In this document: one piece after another, positions 13,876-22,252 of the stretch
Layout of the letters: every line of letters starts with the position of its first letter
Position numbering within the stretch: position 1 is the first letter of the stretch
Assembly: GCA_902803625.1 (NCBI GenBank)
Contig: CADCQV010000175.1
Coordinates: 1-23,802, forward strand
Reading direction: 5' to 3'
Length of the DNA stretch: 23,802 bases
Source: an uncultured Lachnospiraceae bacterium
GTDB taxonomy: Bacteria > Bacillota > Clostridia > Lachnospirales > Lachnospiraceae
The notes under the pieces: model-generated
The model's input: only the letters and a program-made list of their open reading frames with translations
Database searches by the model: none
Told to the model about the DNA's origin: nothing
Program-made: the position numbers and the translations under genes

Positions 13876-15246
13876 ATGAAACGCGTTGTTTTTTATTCAA
13901 GTAACAGTAAGCACCGGGATAAGAGCAGTAACTGTACGGTTTTCCCAAAATGGTCAAGGCAGTGGGACGAGATGGCAAAGCGCCATCCGGACTATGATAT
14001 AACACTGGTGCTGCAGCTTAACGGGAGATACTTTCTGGATATTACCGACGGTGAGCTGTCGGAGAAGCCGGAAAACATCTCATTGAAGATACTTCCGATG
14101 GAGGCAAAGCTCCCCGAATTCCTGCAGGCAGTGGAGGAGCTAAAGCCGGATATCGCAGTAGCCATGCCGGGACCGGTAAGCGGATACGACTGGAACGGAA
14201 TCCGGGATGCAGCTATCGCGGAGGGTTTAAGGAAAAAGGGTATAGATACCTTCTGCTACTCAACCGATACGGCAATGAACTGCTTTGATAAATGGAGGAC
14301 CCATCAGATCCTTAAAAACGCCGGATTTCGCATACCGGATGCTTTGTATCTCCACTATGAGCTGTTTAAGACGGATAAGCTGGGAGAAGCCTGCACAGGA
14401 AACGTCTATCAGGAATATATCCTCTGGGAGACAGAGAATATGAAGATGCCTGTCGTTATAAAGAGTACCACGGGATCTTCTTCGATGGGTATATATATTG
14501 CAAAGGATTATGAGGAGGCAAAAGCTTATCTCTTATCTGACCGACTTACGGAGGATGTGATACTGGAGGAGTTTCTGGAGGGAGAGGAGTACGGCGCCGA
14601 GGTGCACGGAGACAGGGGAAATTATTTTGTTTCGCCGCCCTTCAGGATATTCAATACGGTGCCGGGTCAGCTGAATGACCCTCTGGGGAAGACCACCATT
14701 AAGTACGGTCCCATCCTTGATCCAAAGCTTCATATCGGGGAGGTGCGTTCGGAGCTTAAGCGTCTCGCGGAGCTTATGGGGTTTTCGGGCATAATGGAGG
14801 TGGACCTCGTCCTTGTTTCTGATAAGTGGTATATCCTTGAGATAAATAACCGCTGGTCAGGTCTCACCACCCTTATAACCGCTTCACAGGGAAGGCTTCC
14901 CTATGATGTCTATATGGACGAGGCTGTGGGGACGGCTGTTGACTATAATGATACGAAGAACTTAAGCTTTTCCTGCCAGTTCAAGATGCCCGACGTAAAG
15001 GAGGATACTCTTTCGAGGATCGCTTCAGAGCCCTCAATGAAGAGTATAATTAAGTATGATGTCCGTCTTCCCGGAAGGGAGCCCTTTACATTTAATGATG
15101 CGGTCACAGGGGGATATGCTTCCATGGAGGAGCTTCTTGAAGGCTTCTCCTCATTACAGAAAAAGTACCCGGATGAGATTCCGGAGGCGCTTGTTAAAGC
15201 GCTTAAGGAAAAGGAAGAGGGGAAGACAGGTATAAGGAGCGTTTAA
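13876..15246 (+). CDS. ATP-grasp ligase-like protein
   Basis: 456 residues from the preferred ATG at 13876. A pre-ATP-grasp region (about 1-150) opens KRVVFYSSN. The ATP-grasp fold follows: ATP-contacting K196 in VVIKSTTGSSSMG, adenine-region E231/E232 in LEEFLEGEEYG, and the metal-binding EINNR (E322, N324, R326). ATP-grasp enzymes join a carboxylate to an amine or thiol through an acyl-phosphate, often making peptide-like bonds. The substrate is unknown. The frame is open up to a GTG at 13771 that overlaps the previous stop, but those 35 extra codons are repeat-like and arginine-rich, and the family usually starts at KRVVF; the longer form is less likely. Its ribosome site is weak (AAAGGAAAGGAA about 15 bases upstream). 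A second ATP-grasp gene follows after three bases. Confidence 0.72.
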   Translation: MKRVVFYSSNSKHRDKSSNCTVFPKWSRQWDEMAKRHPDYDITLVLQLNGRYFLDITDGELSEKPENISLKILPMEAKLPEFLQAVEELKPDIAVAMPGPVSGYDWNGIRDAAIAEGLRKKGIDTFCYSTDTAMNCFDKWRTHQILKNAGFRIPDALYLHYELFKTDKLGEACTGNVYQEYILWETENMKMPVVIKSTTGSSSMGIYIAKDYEEAKAYLLSDRLTEDVILEEFLEGEEYGAEVHGDRGNYFVSPPFRIFNTVPGQLNDPLGKTTIKYGPILDPKLHIGEVRSELKRLAELMGFSGIMEVDLVLVSDKWYILEINNRWSGLTTLITASQGRLPYDVYMDEAVGTAVDYNDTKNLSFSCQFKMPDVKEDTLSRIASEPSMKSIIKYDVRLPGREPFTFNDAVTGGYASMEELLEGFSSLQKKYPDEIPEALVKALKEKEEGKTGIRSV

Positions 15247-15249
15247 CAT

Positions 15250-16926
15250 ATGGAAAACATCATTATCGTTGATCCCTTTTCAACTGGGGTCAATTTCCTG
15301 GGAGATATAGAGAAAAGGGGCTTTCATCCCGTGGGACTCTGGTCCAGACGGAGTAAAGAGATATTTGACCTGATGGAAGAGGTACGAAGGCCAATAGAAC
15401 ACGAATATAACGGAAGAGCGGACTTTTTCCCGGAGGAAGAGGAGTATGAGGATACCCTGAAAAAGGTGCTTACTCTTAAGCCAAGGTTTGTTATCCCGGG
15501 AGCGGATCTCGGAATAGAGCTTGCGGCAAGGCTTTCAGAGGATCTCGCTCTGCCGGGGAATCCCGTGGACAGAATCCCGGTACTTACAAATAAATTTCTA
15601 ATGCATGAGGCTTTGACAAAGCACGGTATCAGGGGAATTCGGGGAAAGATAGTCCATAATCTTGATGAGACCATAGGCTTTTACCGGGAGCAGGGATTTA
15701 AGGGCTGCGTATTGAAGCCCTACCGTGGAGCAAGCTCCGTGGATGTAAGGATCTGTGAAAGCGAGGAGGAGCTCAAAGCCGCATATGACGAGGTCTTTGC
15801 CGTAGGAAACTATATGGGCGGCGAAGAGGAGGGAATGCTCCTTCAGGAGAGGATAAGCGGTACGGAATATATTGTGAATTCCGTTTCACTCAAGGGAAAG
15901 CACAAGTTCTCCGCTATCTGGAAGCACTCCAAGAAAAAGGTTGAGGGAGGGGGCATGGTCTATAACTACACGGAAAGCCTGAGCCGTCCGGAGGCAGGCT
16001 GCACCGCCCTTATAAAATATGCTTTTGACGTGCTTAATGCTCTCGGCGTGGAGAACGGAAATGTCCACAGTGAGTTTATGATAGATAAGGACGGACCGGT
16101 CTTAATAGAAATAAACTGCCGTCCTATGGGAAGCGATATGTCTGCGGAGTTTCTGGACAGGATATGGGGGCATCACGAGACGGATCTCTGCCTTGACGCC
16201 TATCTTAACCCCGATGCCTTTTTTGCCCACATCAATGATCCCTTCAGACCTCTTGCAAAGGGATTAAAAAAGCACATCATCACGGATAAGGAGATGGATG
16301 TGATCTCGGCCCCGGTTCTTTCGATGATCACACGTCAGAAGAGCTACTGTAATGCCAGGCTCGGAAAGGCTGTGGCAGACCACCTTGCCCGCACGGTTGA
16401 CTTAGATACGAGCGCCGGGGTCATCTACCTTGCAAATGAGGATGAGGGGCAGCTCTACCGTGACCGTGATTTTCTGGAGCGGACTGAGAGCAGGTACTTT
16501 GACATGCTGTTTACAGGCAGGAGTACGGATCCGGATGACAGGCCGAAGGAACTTCAGAGCGTGGAGGAGGTCCTTAAAAGTATAAATCCGGTGGGATCCG
16601 TGCTGGTTCTTTCAAATGAGATCACGTCCCTTCCCGGGGTAACGGTATCCTCCCCCGACAGCATCAATAAAGCGCCCGAGGGATTCCGCTATGCTCTTAT
16701 GGATCTTTCATACCGCGAAAATGAGGATTATGAGGGTATTTCGGAGCTTTTCTTCTGCCTTGCCGGGAAGGTGAGGAACGGAGGATATGTGATCGTGCCG
16801 GAGAGTACCTACTGGCACTTATCCTGCGGCATGGAATCGATTGAGATACTGTGCGAGGCGGCAGGGCTTCTTATAGAGGTACCGAAGGCTGATACCGGCA
16901 ATGTCGTGATAGCCTGTAAGGACTGA
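15250..16926 (+). CDS. ATP-grasp ligase-like protein with a methyltransferase-like C-terminal tail
   Basis: 558 residues. Residues 1-110 are a Rossmann-like pre-ATP-grasp domain (IIIVDPFSTGVNFL), then an ATP-grasp fold with K156 (VLKPYRGASS), LLQERISGTEYIV, and the metal site IEINCRP (E287, N289, R291). This resembles the BacD/carnosine-synthase-like group of amino-acid ligases. The last 110 residues (from about GSVLVLSN) resemble the second half of a class I methyltransferase (YALMDLS..., GGYVIVPESTYW) but lack a recognisable SAM-binding glycine motif. They may be structural or bind another ligand. AAGGAG at 15234-15239 sets the start. The gene is separated by three bases from the first ATP-grasp gene, so the two probably act in sequence on one product. 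Confidence 0.72.
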   Translation: MENIIIVDPFSTGVNFLGDIEKRGFHPVGLWSRRSKEIFDLMEEVRRPIEHEYNGRADFFPEEEEYEDTLKKVLTLKPRFVIPGADLGIELAARLSEDLALPGNPVDRIPVLTNKFLMHEALTKHGIRGIRGKIVHNLDETIGFYREQGFKGCVLKPYRGASSVDVRICESEEELKAAYDEVFAVGNYMGGEEEGMLLQERISGTEYIVNSVSLKGKHKFSAIWKHSKKKVEGGGMVYNYTESLSRPEAGCTALIKYAFDVLNALGVENGNVHSEFMIDKDGPVLIEINCRPMGSDMSAEFLDRIWGHHETDLCLDAYLNPDAFFAHINDPFRPLAKGLKKHIITDKEMDVISAPVLSMITRQKSYCNARLGKAVADHLARTVDLDTSAGVIYLANEDEGQLYRDRDFLERTESRYFDMLFTGRSTDPDDRPKELQSVEEVLKSINPVGSVLVLSNEITSLPGVTVSSPDSINKAPEGFRYALMDLSYRENEDYEGISELFFCLAGKVRNGGYVIVPESTYWHLSCGMESIEILCEAAGLLIEVPKADTGNVVIACKD

Positions 16927-16934
16927 TCTTTATA

Positions 16935-16947
16935 CTGTTCAGAACAG
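16935..16947. promoter_or_regulatory. Short perfect palindrome between ATP-grasp and fucosyltransferase-like genes
   Basis: CTGTTC-A-GAACAG is a perfect 13-bp inverted repeat in a 60-bp gap. It could be an operator or chance. No promoter is visible beside it. Confidence 0.2.
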
Positions 16948-16976
16948 GCACTTTCGGAACCGGGGCTCCGCTTTAT

Positions 16977-16989
16977 GGAGGTTAATATG
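16977..16989 (+). promoter_or_regulatory. Ribosome site that sets the start at 16987
   Basis: GGAGG at 16977-16981, five bases, then ATG at 16987. The upstream in-frame ATG at 16975 overlaps this site and has no ribosome site of its own. Confidence 0.7.
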
Positions 16990-18396
16990 CTGCTTATAAG
17001 AGAATATGACCGGGAGATGAACCATAGGACTCTGGATCTAAAGCCGGGGCTTTTTCATAAAGCACTGGACGCTGTGCTCCTTGGGGAAAAGCGCTTTCAC
17101 GTAAAAAACCCTTACGGTGGGGATTTTGATCTTCTTTACCGGGAAAACCAGAGCCTCGCAGAGAGCTCGGATAAGTATCCGGATTCGCCGCTCTTTCATC
17201 AGGATCCGCTTTATCCGCCCTATCTTTTTTATGATGAGTCTGAAAGGGACAGGCTCTGCTTTGATATATTTGAGGGCTTTGACGGGGTCTGGTTTCAGGA
17301 GATCAGCGAATATACGGTGGTTCTTACCGGAGTGCTCCTTAAGTTCACAGATCTAAAGCTTTTCTGGAAGGATGAAAGGATACTCTGGTTTTATCCCGGG
17401 GAAGAGAGAATCATCATAGATCATAGGGAGCCTGATAAGGACGATAAAAAGACCCTTAAGGTTATCAATACTTTTTATCCCTCTGCCTTTATCTGCGACT
17501 TTTTCACTATGGATCCGGTGGTGCTCTTTCACCATGTGTTCGTATACCAGTGGCTTACAAAGCTCAGTATGGATAAGGTGAAATACGCGGAGATCCTGGT
17601 TGCGAGGAGTGAGGGGATAGGCAGTATACTTACGGTTTACGCAAGAACCCGGAATTTCCTTAAACGCTTCGGTATAGAGGTGACCCTGCAGAGCGGAAGC
17701 TCCAGGTATGCGGATCACATTATAGAAAAATACTTTTGTGTAAGGATGACGCCTTCTGATTCCAATGAAAACAATACGGTCTACATTACAAATTATTATG
17801 GGCTGCTTTTCACGAAAATGCTCCGCTACAGTACCGGGGATGATTTTAATTCATCCTCACTGGATCCGGGCTTCCTAAGTGAGATGAAGGAGTACGGTGA
17901 CAGCGTATTTGACGGAAAGAGAATGCTTGGGATACTTCTAAGGGGATCCGATTATATAGCATCCGGAATGAGCGGCGCCTCGGCACCGGTCACGGTGGAA
18001 GCTGCCCTGCCGAAGATAAGGGAGTGGATGAGGGAGGATAAATATGACGGCATCTTCCTTGCCACAGAGGACAGGGATATACTTAAAAAAATGGTGGATG
18101 CATTTCCGGGAAGGATACGGATAATCCCGCAGGAACGATACAGCGTCACGGATTTCATCAAAGAGGGCGTGAATACGATAAGTGAGCTTGACAGGAAGCG
18201 ACATCCTACCGGGAAGGAATACGATGATTTTCTGGAGGATTCTACGGTAAATTACTTTTACGCCCTGTATCTATTGTCAAGGTGTGAATCGTTTATGTAT
18301 TCCGGACAGTGCGGAGGCATCGTTATGACAAAGTCCCTGTCCGAAAAGGGGTTTAAGAGGATGTGGTGCTTTGCGGAGAATAAGGAGATAAAATGA
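16987..18396 (+). CDS. Fucosyltransferase-like (O-FucT/NodZ-type fold) protein
   Basis: 469 residues from the preferred ATG. The C-terminal half resembles GT-B fucosyltransferase-like proteins common in Lachnospiraceae surface-polysaccharide loci: MLGILLRGSDYI (R319, D322) corresponds to the HIRRGD/LRGTDY nucleotide-sugar motif, followed by DGIFLATEDRDILKKM and the late SRCESFMYSGQCGGIVMTK. The N-terminal 200 residues (many Phe, Tyr and Asp) have no family I recognise. There is no signal peptide or membrane helix. In this class the enzyme transfers a sugar from a nucleotide donor to a glycan or peptide acceptor. The acceptor here is unknown; position between ATP-grasp and phosphatase genes suggests tailoring of the same product. 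The stop overlaps the next ATG by four bases. Confidence 0.55.
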   Translation: MLLIREYDREMNHRTLDLKPGLFHKALDAVLLGEKRFHVKNPYGGDFDLLYRENQSLAESSDKYPDSPLFHQDPLYPPYLFYDESERDRLCFDIFEGFDGVWFQEISEYTVVLTGVLLKFTDLKLFWKDERILWFYPGEERIIIDHREPDKDDKKTLKVINTFYPSAFICDFFTMDPVVLFHHVFVYQWLTKLSMDKVKYAEILVARSEGIGSILTVYARTRNFLKRFGIEVTLQSGSSRYADHIIEKYFCVRMTPSDSNENNTVYITNYYGLLFTKMLRYSTGDDFNSSSLDPGFLSEMKEYGDSVFDGKRMLGILLRGSDYIASGMSGASAPVTVEAALPKIREWMREDKYDGIFLATEDRDILKKMVDAFPGRIRIIPQERYSVTDFIKEGVNTISELDRKRHPTGKEYDDFLEDSTVNYFYALYLLSRCESFMYSGQCGGIVMTKSLSEKGFKRMWCFAENKEIK

Positions 18397-19157
18397 ATCC
18401 GATAAGAAGGATAAAGCTTCCGAACCTGTATAATTTCAGGGATCTTGGAGGGTATGAGACCGGGGACGGAAGGGTAACAAAATGGAACCGCCTGTACAGG
18501 TGTGACTGTCCCTCAAGGCTTACTGAAAGCGAATGGCAGGCTTTCAGGGACAGAAATATCAGGACACTTATAGATTTAAGGAGCAGCTATGAAGCCTGGG
18601 AGGAGCCGGTCAGCCCTCCGGATGATCTGAGGCTTATTTCCTGTCATTTTTTCCGGGAGGAGGAAGGAGCGGACTTAAAGGGTGAAGCAGGAAAGAGGTT
18701 TATGGCGAGCCTAAGTATCGACTACTGCGTAATGGCGGAGACTTCCATAGACCGTATCGCACTCATACTAAAAACCATAGCGGGAAGCATGCTCGATGGA
18801 AACAGCGCATTTTTCTGCTCGGCGGGAAAGGACCGGACAGGGATCATAGCGGCAGAAATACTTAAGCTATGCGGTGTTTCAGACCGGGACATCATTTCGG
18901 ACTATGCCGTCACGGAGATCTATATTGCGGAAGTCATAAAAAAGAAGCTTGATTCGCTCCCCAAAGAGATACTTGCAGAGATTTCACCGGAAACCATGGA
19001 GGCTGCTGCTTTTTCCAAACCGGAAACGATGGAGCGTTACCTTAAATGGTCTGCCGGCTTTGGTTTTCTTTCTCAAATGGAAAAGAACGGGTTTTCAAAA
19101 GAACTGCAGGGGAAACTTACAGAAGCTTTATCTGTTCAGAAACCGGGAAGGTTCTGA
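18393..19157 (+). CDS. Tyrosine-phosphatase-like protein (Y_phosphatase3 type, CX5R)
   Basis: 254 residues with NFRDLGGY near the start (residues 11-18), a typical opening of bacterial tyrosine/lipid phosphatases of this group, and the catalytic P-loop CSAGKDRTG with nucleophile C142 and R148. The reaction is hydrolysis of phosphate from phosphotyrosine, phosphoserine or a phosphoinositide-like substrate through a cysteinyl-phosphate. Helices after the P-loop (GIIAAEILKLCGVSDRDIISDYAVTE) fit the family. It is cytosolic, with no signal peptide. Its ATG overlaps the previous TGA (ATGA), so translation is coupled to the fucosyltransferase-like gene. Its target is unknown. The tail (about 215-254) is less typical. 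Confidence 0.82.
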   Translation: MNPIRRIKLPNLYNFRDLGGYETGDGRVTKWNRLYRCDCPSRLTESEWQAFRDRNIRTLIDLRSSYEAWEEPVSPPDDLRLISCHFFREEEGADLKGEAGKRFMASLSIDYCVMAETSIDRIALILKTIAGSMLDGNSAFFCSAGKDRTGIIAAEILKLCGVSDRDIISDYAVTEIYIAEVIKKKLDSLPKEILAEISPETMEAAAFSKPETMERYLKWSAGFGFLSQMEKNGFSKELQGKLTEALSVQKPGRF

Positions 19158-19190
19158 AAAGAGAAGCGTAAAATACCGGAGACTGATCTG

Positions 19191-20969
19191 ATGAAGTCTG
19201 CGCTTTCTTTCATAAAGAATAAAAATCTGATATTCGTTGTGGTGGCTTCTGTTACCATTATGTTTACCGCGGCTGTTTTTTCCTGTGGTATGGTCATGAT
19301 AAGAACGATATCAAAAATGGCTGAAAACCTGGTGGGGGATATGCTGCAGACGGAAGCGGAGCGATGTGCATCCTGTATCGATGACTACGCTTGCCTTCCC
19401 TGGCTTCTTGACTTCTGGAGTTCCAATGCCGATGATATGACCACGGATTATGACGATTTTTATAAGCTGGAAAGCCGGCTTGCGGCTTTTGGGGACACGG
19501 ATCTTCTGATTGACCGGGCAAACGTTCCGGAAGAGAGGCTTAAGGAGCTCGAGGCTGAAGAGCAGAAGGTTTTCGCCGATTATTGTTTCCTGGCCTGCCG
19601 TCTGGAAGTGGATACCGACAAAAATGCCCGTGTACCGATAACCACTAAGTGCATAAGGATCACAGATGACAGTGAATACCTTTTCTTTTCTGACACAAAT
19701 AATGAATATGAGGACGATCCCGAAGCCGGTAATATCCTGATAAGCTGTCCGCTTGATAAGGATCTGGGTGAGTATTACAAGACTGCGGAAAAAAATGCTG
19801 TTTCAGGCGTGGAAACAGGTGCATTCAGAACAAAGGGAGCGGAGGATAAGCTTGTTTTCTGCAGACCGGTCATAATGGACGGGAATACCGTATGCCTTTT
19901 CACATCATCTGCTGACAGTACCCTTGTCCGTACCACTGCAATGAATATTGTAAAGAGGATACTGCCGGGCTGCATTCTTATGATAATCCTTGTGGCCGTG
20001 ATACTGGTGCTGATACTTCGTAAAACGGTTGTCAGGCCTGCAGTGCTATTGAAGAATGCGCTGCAGGAATATTCGGAAACAAAGAGGAGTGAGGATATAC
20101 CGGGGAATCTGGGCGGTCTTTTGGAAGAGAAAAATGAGCTGGGACTCCTGGCAGCGGGATTTAATGATCTCGCTATAAGTATTGACAAATATATTGAAGA
20201 GATAAGGACCAATGCAGCCGAAAAGGAGAGGATGCTGTCCGAACTCGATACCGCGAGGGAGATACAGAAGAGCCAGCTCCCATCGGAGTTCCCGGCGTTC
20301 CCTGAGAGAAGTGAATTTGACCTGTATGCCATAATGGATCCGGCTTTTGAGGTTGGGGGGGATTTTTATGATTTCTTCCTTAAGGATGATGATCATCTGG
20401 TACTGGTAATAGGAGATGTTTCTGACAAGGGTATCCCTGCCGCTCTTATGATGATGGTCTGCAAAGCCTATATCAGGGGTGCCGTGGGACGGGAGGAGTC
20501 ACTTGCCGCTGCCATGGGATACGTAAATAAGCTTATTTGTGAGAAAAATTCCCTGGGGATGTTTGTCACTGTATGGATCGCAGTGCTGGAGCTTTCAACC
20601 GGGAAGGGAACCGCAGTAAACGCAGGTCATGAAAAGCCGGTAATCCACCGCAGCGGAGGCAGCTTTGAATTTGTGGTAAATGAGCATAATTTAGCTCTCG
20701 GAGCCTGGGAAAATGAGGAATACGAGGAGCGCTCCTTTACCCTTGGGAAGGGAGATTCCGTTTTTGTGTATTCGGACGGGGTGCCGGAAGCAAATAATAT
20801 TTCGGGCGAGCTCTTCGGAGCCAAAAGAATGCTTGATGCCCTGAATAAAGTGCCGGATCTCGAACCGGAGGAAAAGATAAAGGATATGCAGAATACGATA
20901 GAGGAATATGGAGGTGAAGCAAAACAGTTTGACGATATTACCATGCTTATGTTTACAAAGAAGGCGTAA
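19191..20969 (+). CDS. Membrane-anchored sensor phosphatase with SpoIIE-type PP2C domain
   Basis: 592 residues. A membrane helix at about 13-38, an extracytoplasmic sensor (about 39-250) with a clustered CASC...C motif, a second helix at about 256-280, a HAMP-like linker, a coiled coil (about 330-365, ending AREIQKSQLP), and a PP2C/SpoIIE domain to the end. Metal-binding aspartates are present: D391 (GGDFYDFF), D409 (GDVSDKG), D529 (YSDGVPEA) and D581/D582 (FDDITML). In known systems such proteins (RsbU/RsbP, SpoIIE) remove phosphate from a STAS protein to free a sigma factor or another partner. A STAS-kinase fusion lies 5.4 kb upstream, but no anti-sigma kinase or sigma gene is in the window. 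GGAG at 19178-19181 sets the start. A paralogue lies about 1.3 kb downstream. Confidence 0.88.
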   Translation: MKSALSFIKNKNLIFVVVASVTIMFTAAVFSCGMVMIRTISKMAENLVGDMLQTEAERCASCIDDYACLPWLLDFWSSNADDMTTDYDDFYKLESRLAAFGDTDLLIDRANVPEERLKELEAEEQKVFADYCFLACRLEVDTDKNARVPITTKCIRITDDSEYLFFSDTNNEYEDDPEAGNILISCPLDKDLGEYYKTAEKNAVSGVETGAFRTKGAEDKLVFCRPVIMDGNTVCLFTSSADSTLVRTTAMNIVKRILPGCILMIILVAVILVLILRKTVVRPAVLLKNALQEYSETKRSEDIPGNLGGLLEEKNELGLLAAGFNDLAISIDKYIEEIRTNAAEKERMLSELDTAREIQKSQLPSEFPAFPERSEFDLYAIMDPAFEVGGDFYDFFLKDDDHLVLVIGDVSDKGIPAALMMMVCKAYIRGAVGREESLAAAMGYVNKLICEKNSLGMFVTVWIAVLELSTGKGTAVNAGHEKPVIHRSGGSFEFVVNEHNLALGAWENEEYEERSFTLGKGDSVFVYSDGVPEANNISGELFGAKRMLDALNKVPDLEPEEKIKDMQNTIEEYGGEAKQFDDITMLMFTKKA

Positions 20970-21047
20970 TGGAATATCATGATTTGGATTTTCAGCTTTT
21001 CCATAAGCTGACTTCAGATACGAAAACGAAAGGATCCGGTCTTACCA

Positions 21048-22232
21048 ATGAAAAAATTCTGGGATGACAAATATACAAAAATTGCCATATTGACGGTGAT
21101 CACCGTGGCGGCATCATATCTTGCGATATTACTGCTCGGTCAGGGCGGTGGTTTTTTAAGGGGAGTATTTTTACTGCTTTCCTGGATACTGGATGTGGTG
21201 TCTCCGCTGATACTTGGCCTCATATTCGCCTATATACTGCTGCCAGTTGTGAATTTCTTCAACGCTCTTCTTCTCAGAGTACCTTTGATGAAGAAAAAAC
21301 CCGGGATATGCAGGGGGATTTCGGTCTTTACCACGTTTTTCTCCCTGTTCCTCGTTATTTTCATTCTTCTGTCGCTGATCTTTTCCACCATTACTTCAAA
21401 TATCCACTTTATCAGCTTCGATGACCTGAAGCTGATGGCAGAGTATATCGGTGTCCAGACTGTCAACTTTTATAATGAGATCAGGAACAGCCTTATGAAC
21501 TATGATATCGTTCTTCCCGATATAGACAGCATAATAAGCAGTGCCAGGCACCAGATCACCTCGATAGACGGGAAGCGGGGCACGGATATTGCGACCGTAT
21601 TCGGAAACGGGCTTCTCGGAGCCTTTAATTTTGTGAAAAATACTGTGGGACAGTTCTTCTTTGCCATCATCTTCAGTATTTATTTCCTGTATGACAACAA
21701 GGGAATGGGCGCATACTGGAGCAGGGTATTTAATGCGCTCCTCGGTGAAAAGCTCTACGGTTACTTCCGGATATGCATGTCAGACCTTGATACCTGTTTT
21801 GCGGGATATATCCGGGGACAGCTGGCGGATGCCCTGTTTATGGCCATAGTCGTGACGATTTCCCTGTCTGTGGCGGGCATACCCTATGCAGCTCTTATCG
21901 GTATTGCGACAGGGATAGGAAATCTTATCCCATATGTAGGACCCTTTGTGGCATACTTTATGACTATTACATGCTGTCTCCTGAAGGGAGAGCTGAAGCT
22001 TATTATAATAGGAGTCATCATTGTTTTCGTTATCCAGACAATAGACGGGAACATTATAAATCCCAAGCTGCTGAGCAACAGTATAGACGTGCATCCTGTA
22101 CTCGTGATAGTGGCACTCCTTTTCGGCGGTGCCATCGGAGGGCTTTTAGGAATGCTTCTGGCTGTTCCGGTAGCGGCCTTTATCCGCATTCAGTTTGAAC
22201 GCCTCGTCAAATTCAGGGAATCCGGGAATTGA
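21048..22232 (+). CDS. AI-2E family transporter (PerM/YdiK type)
   Basis: 394-residue integral membrane protein of the AI-2E exporter superfamily (PF01594). Paired N-terminal hydrophobic segments (about 12-32 and 42-72), another at about 90-115, a hydrophilic stretch (about 120-180), and C-terminal helices with family motifs: GQFFFAIIFSIYFLYD, GYIRGQLADALFMAIV, the late IGIATGIGNLIPYVGPF, and IDGNIINPKLLS. Members are linked to export of AI-2 or to Na+/H+ and osmotic functions; substrate cannot be read from sequence. It sits between two SpoIIE-type phosphatases. The ribosome site is modest (AAAGGA about 13 bases before the ATG). The stop overlaps the start region of the next gene. Confidence 0.88.
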   Translation: MKKFWDDKYTKIAILTVITVAASYLAILLLGQGGGFLRGVFLLLSWILDVVSPLILGLIFAYILLPVVNFFNALLLRVPLMKKKPGICRGISVFTTFFSLFLVIFILLSLIFSTITSNIHFISFDDLKLMAEYIGVQTVNFYNEIRNSLMNYDIVLPDIDSIISSARHQITSIDGKRGTDIATVFGNGLLGAFNFVKNTVGQFFFAIIFSIYFLYDNKGMGAYWSRVFNALLGEKLYGYFRICMSDLDTCFAGYIRGQLADALFMAIVVTISLSVAGIPYAALIGIATGIGNLIPYVGPFVAYFMTITCCLLKGELKLIIIGVIIVFVIQTIDGNIINPKLLSNSIDVHPVLVIVALLFGGAIGGLLGMLLAVPVAAFIRIQFERLVKFRESGN

Positions 22233-22252
22233 AGGAGAGAAGAAGTAAATAT

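Noticed and set aside
18336..18347. CCTGTCCGAAAA in the fucosyltransferase-like gene as another copy of the palindromic element
   Set aside because: It matches only the outer repeat end, lies in ordinary codons (SLSEKG), and has no partner arm or internal stem nearby.
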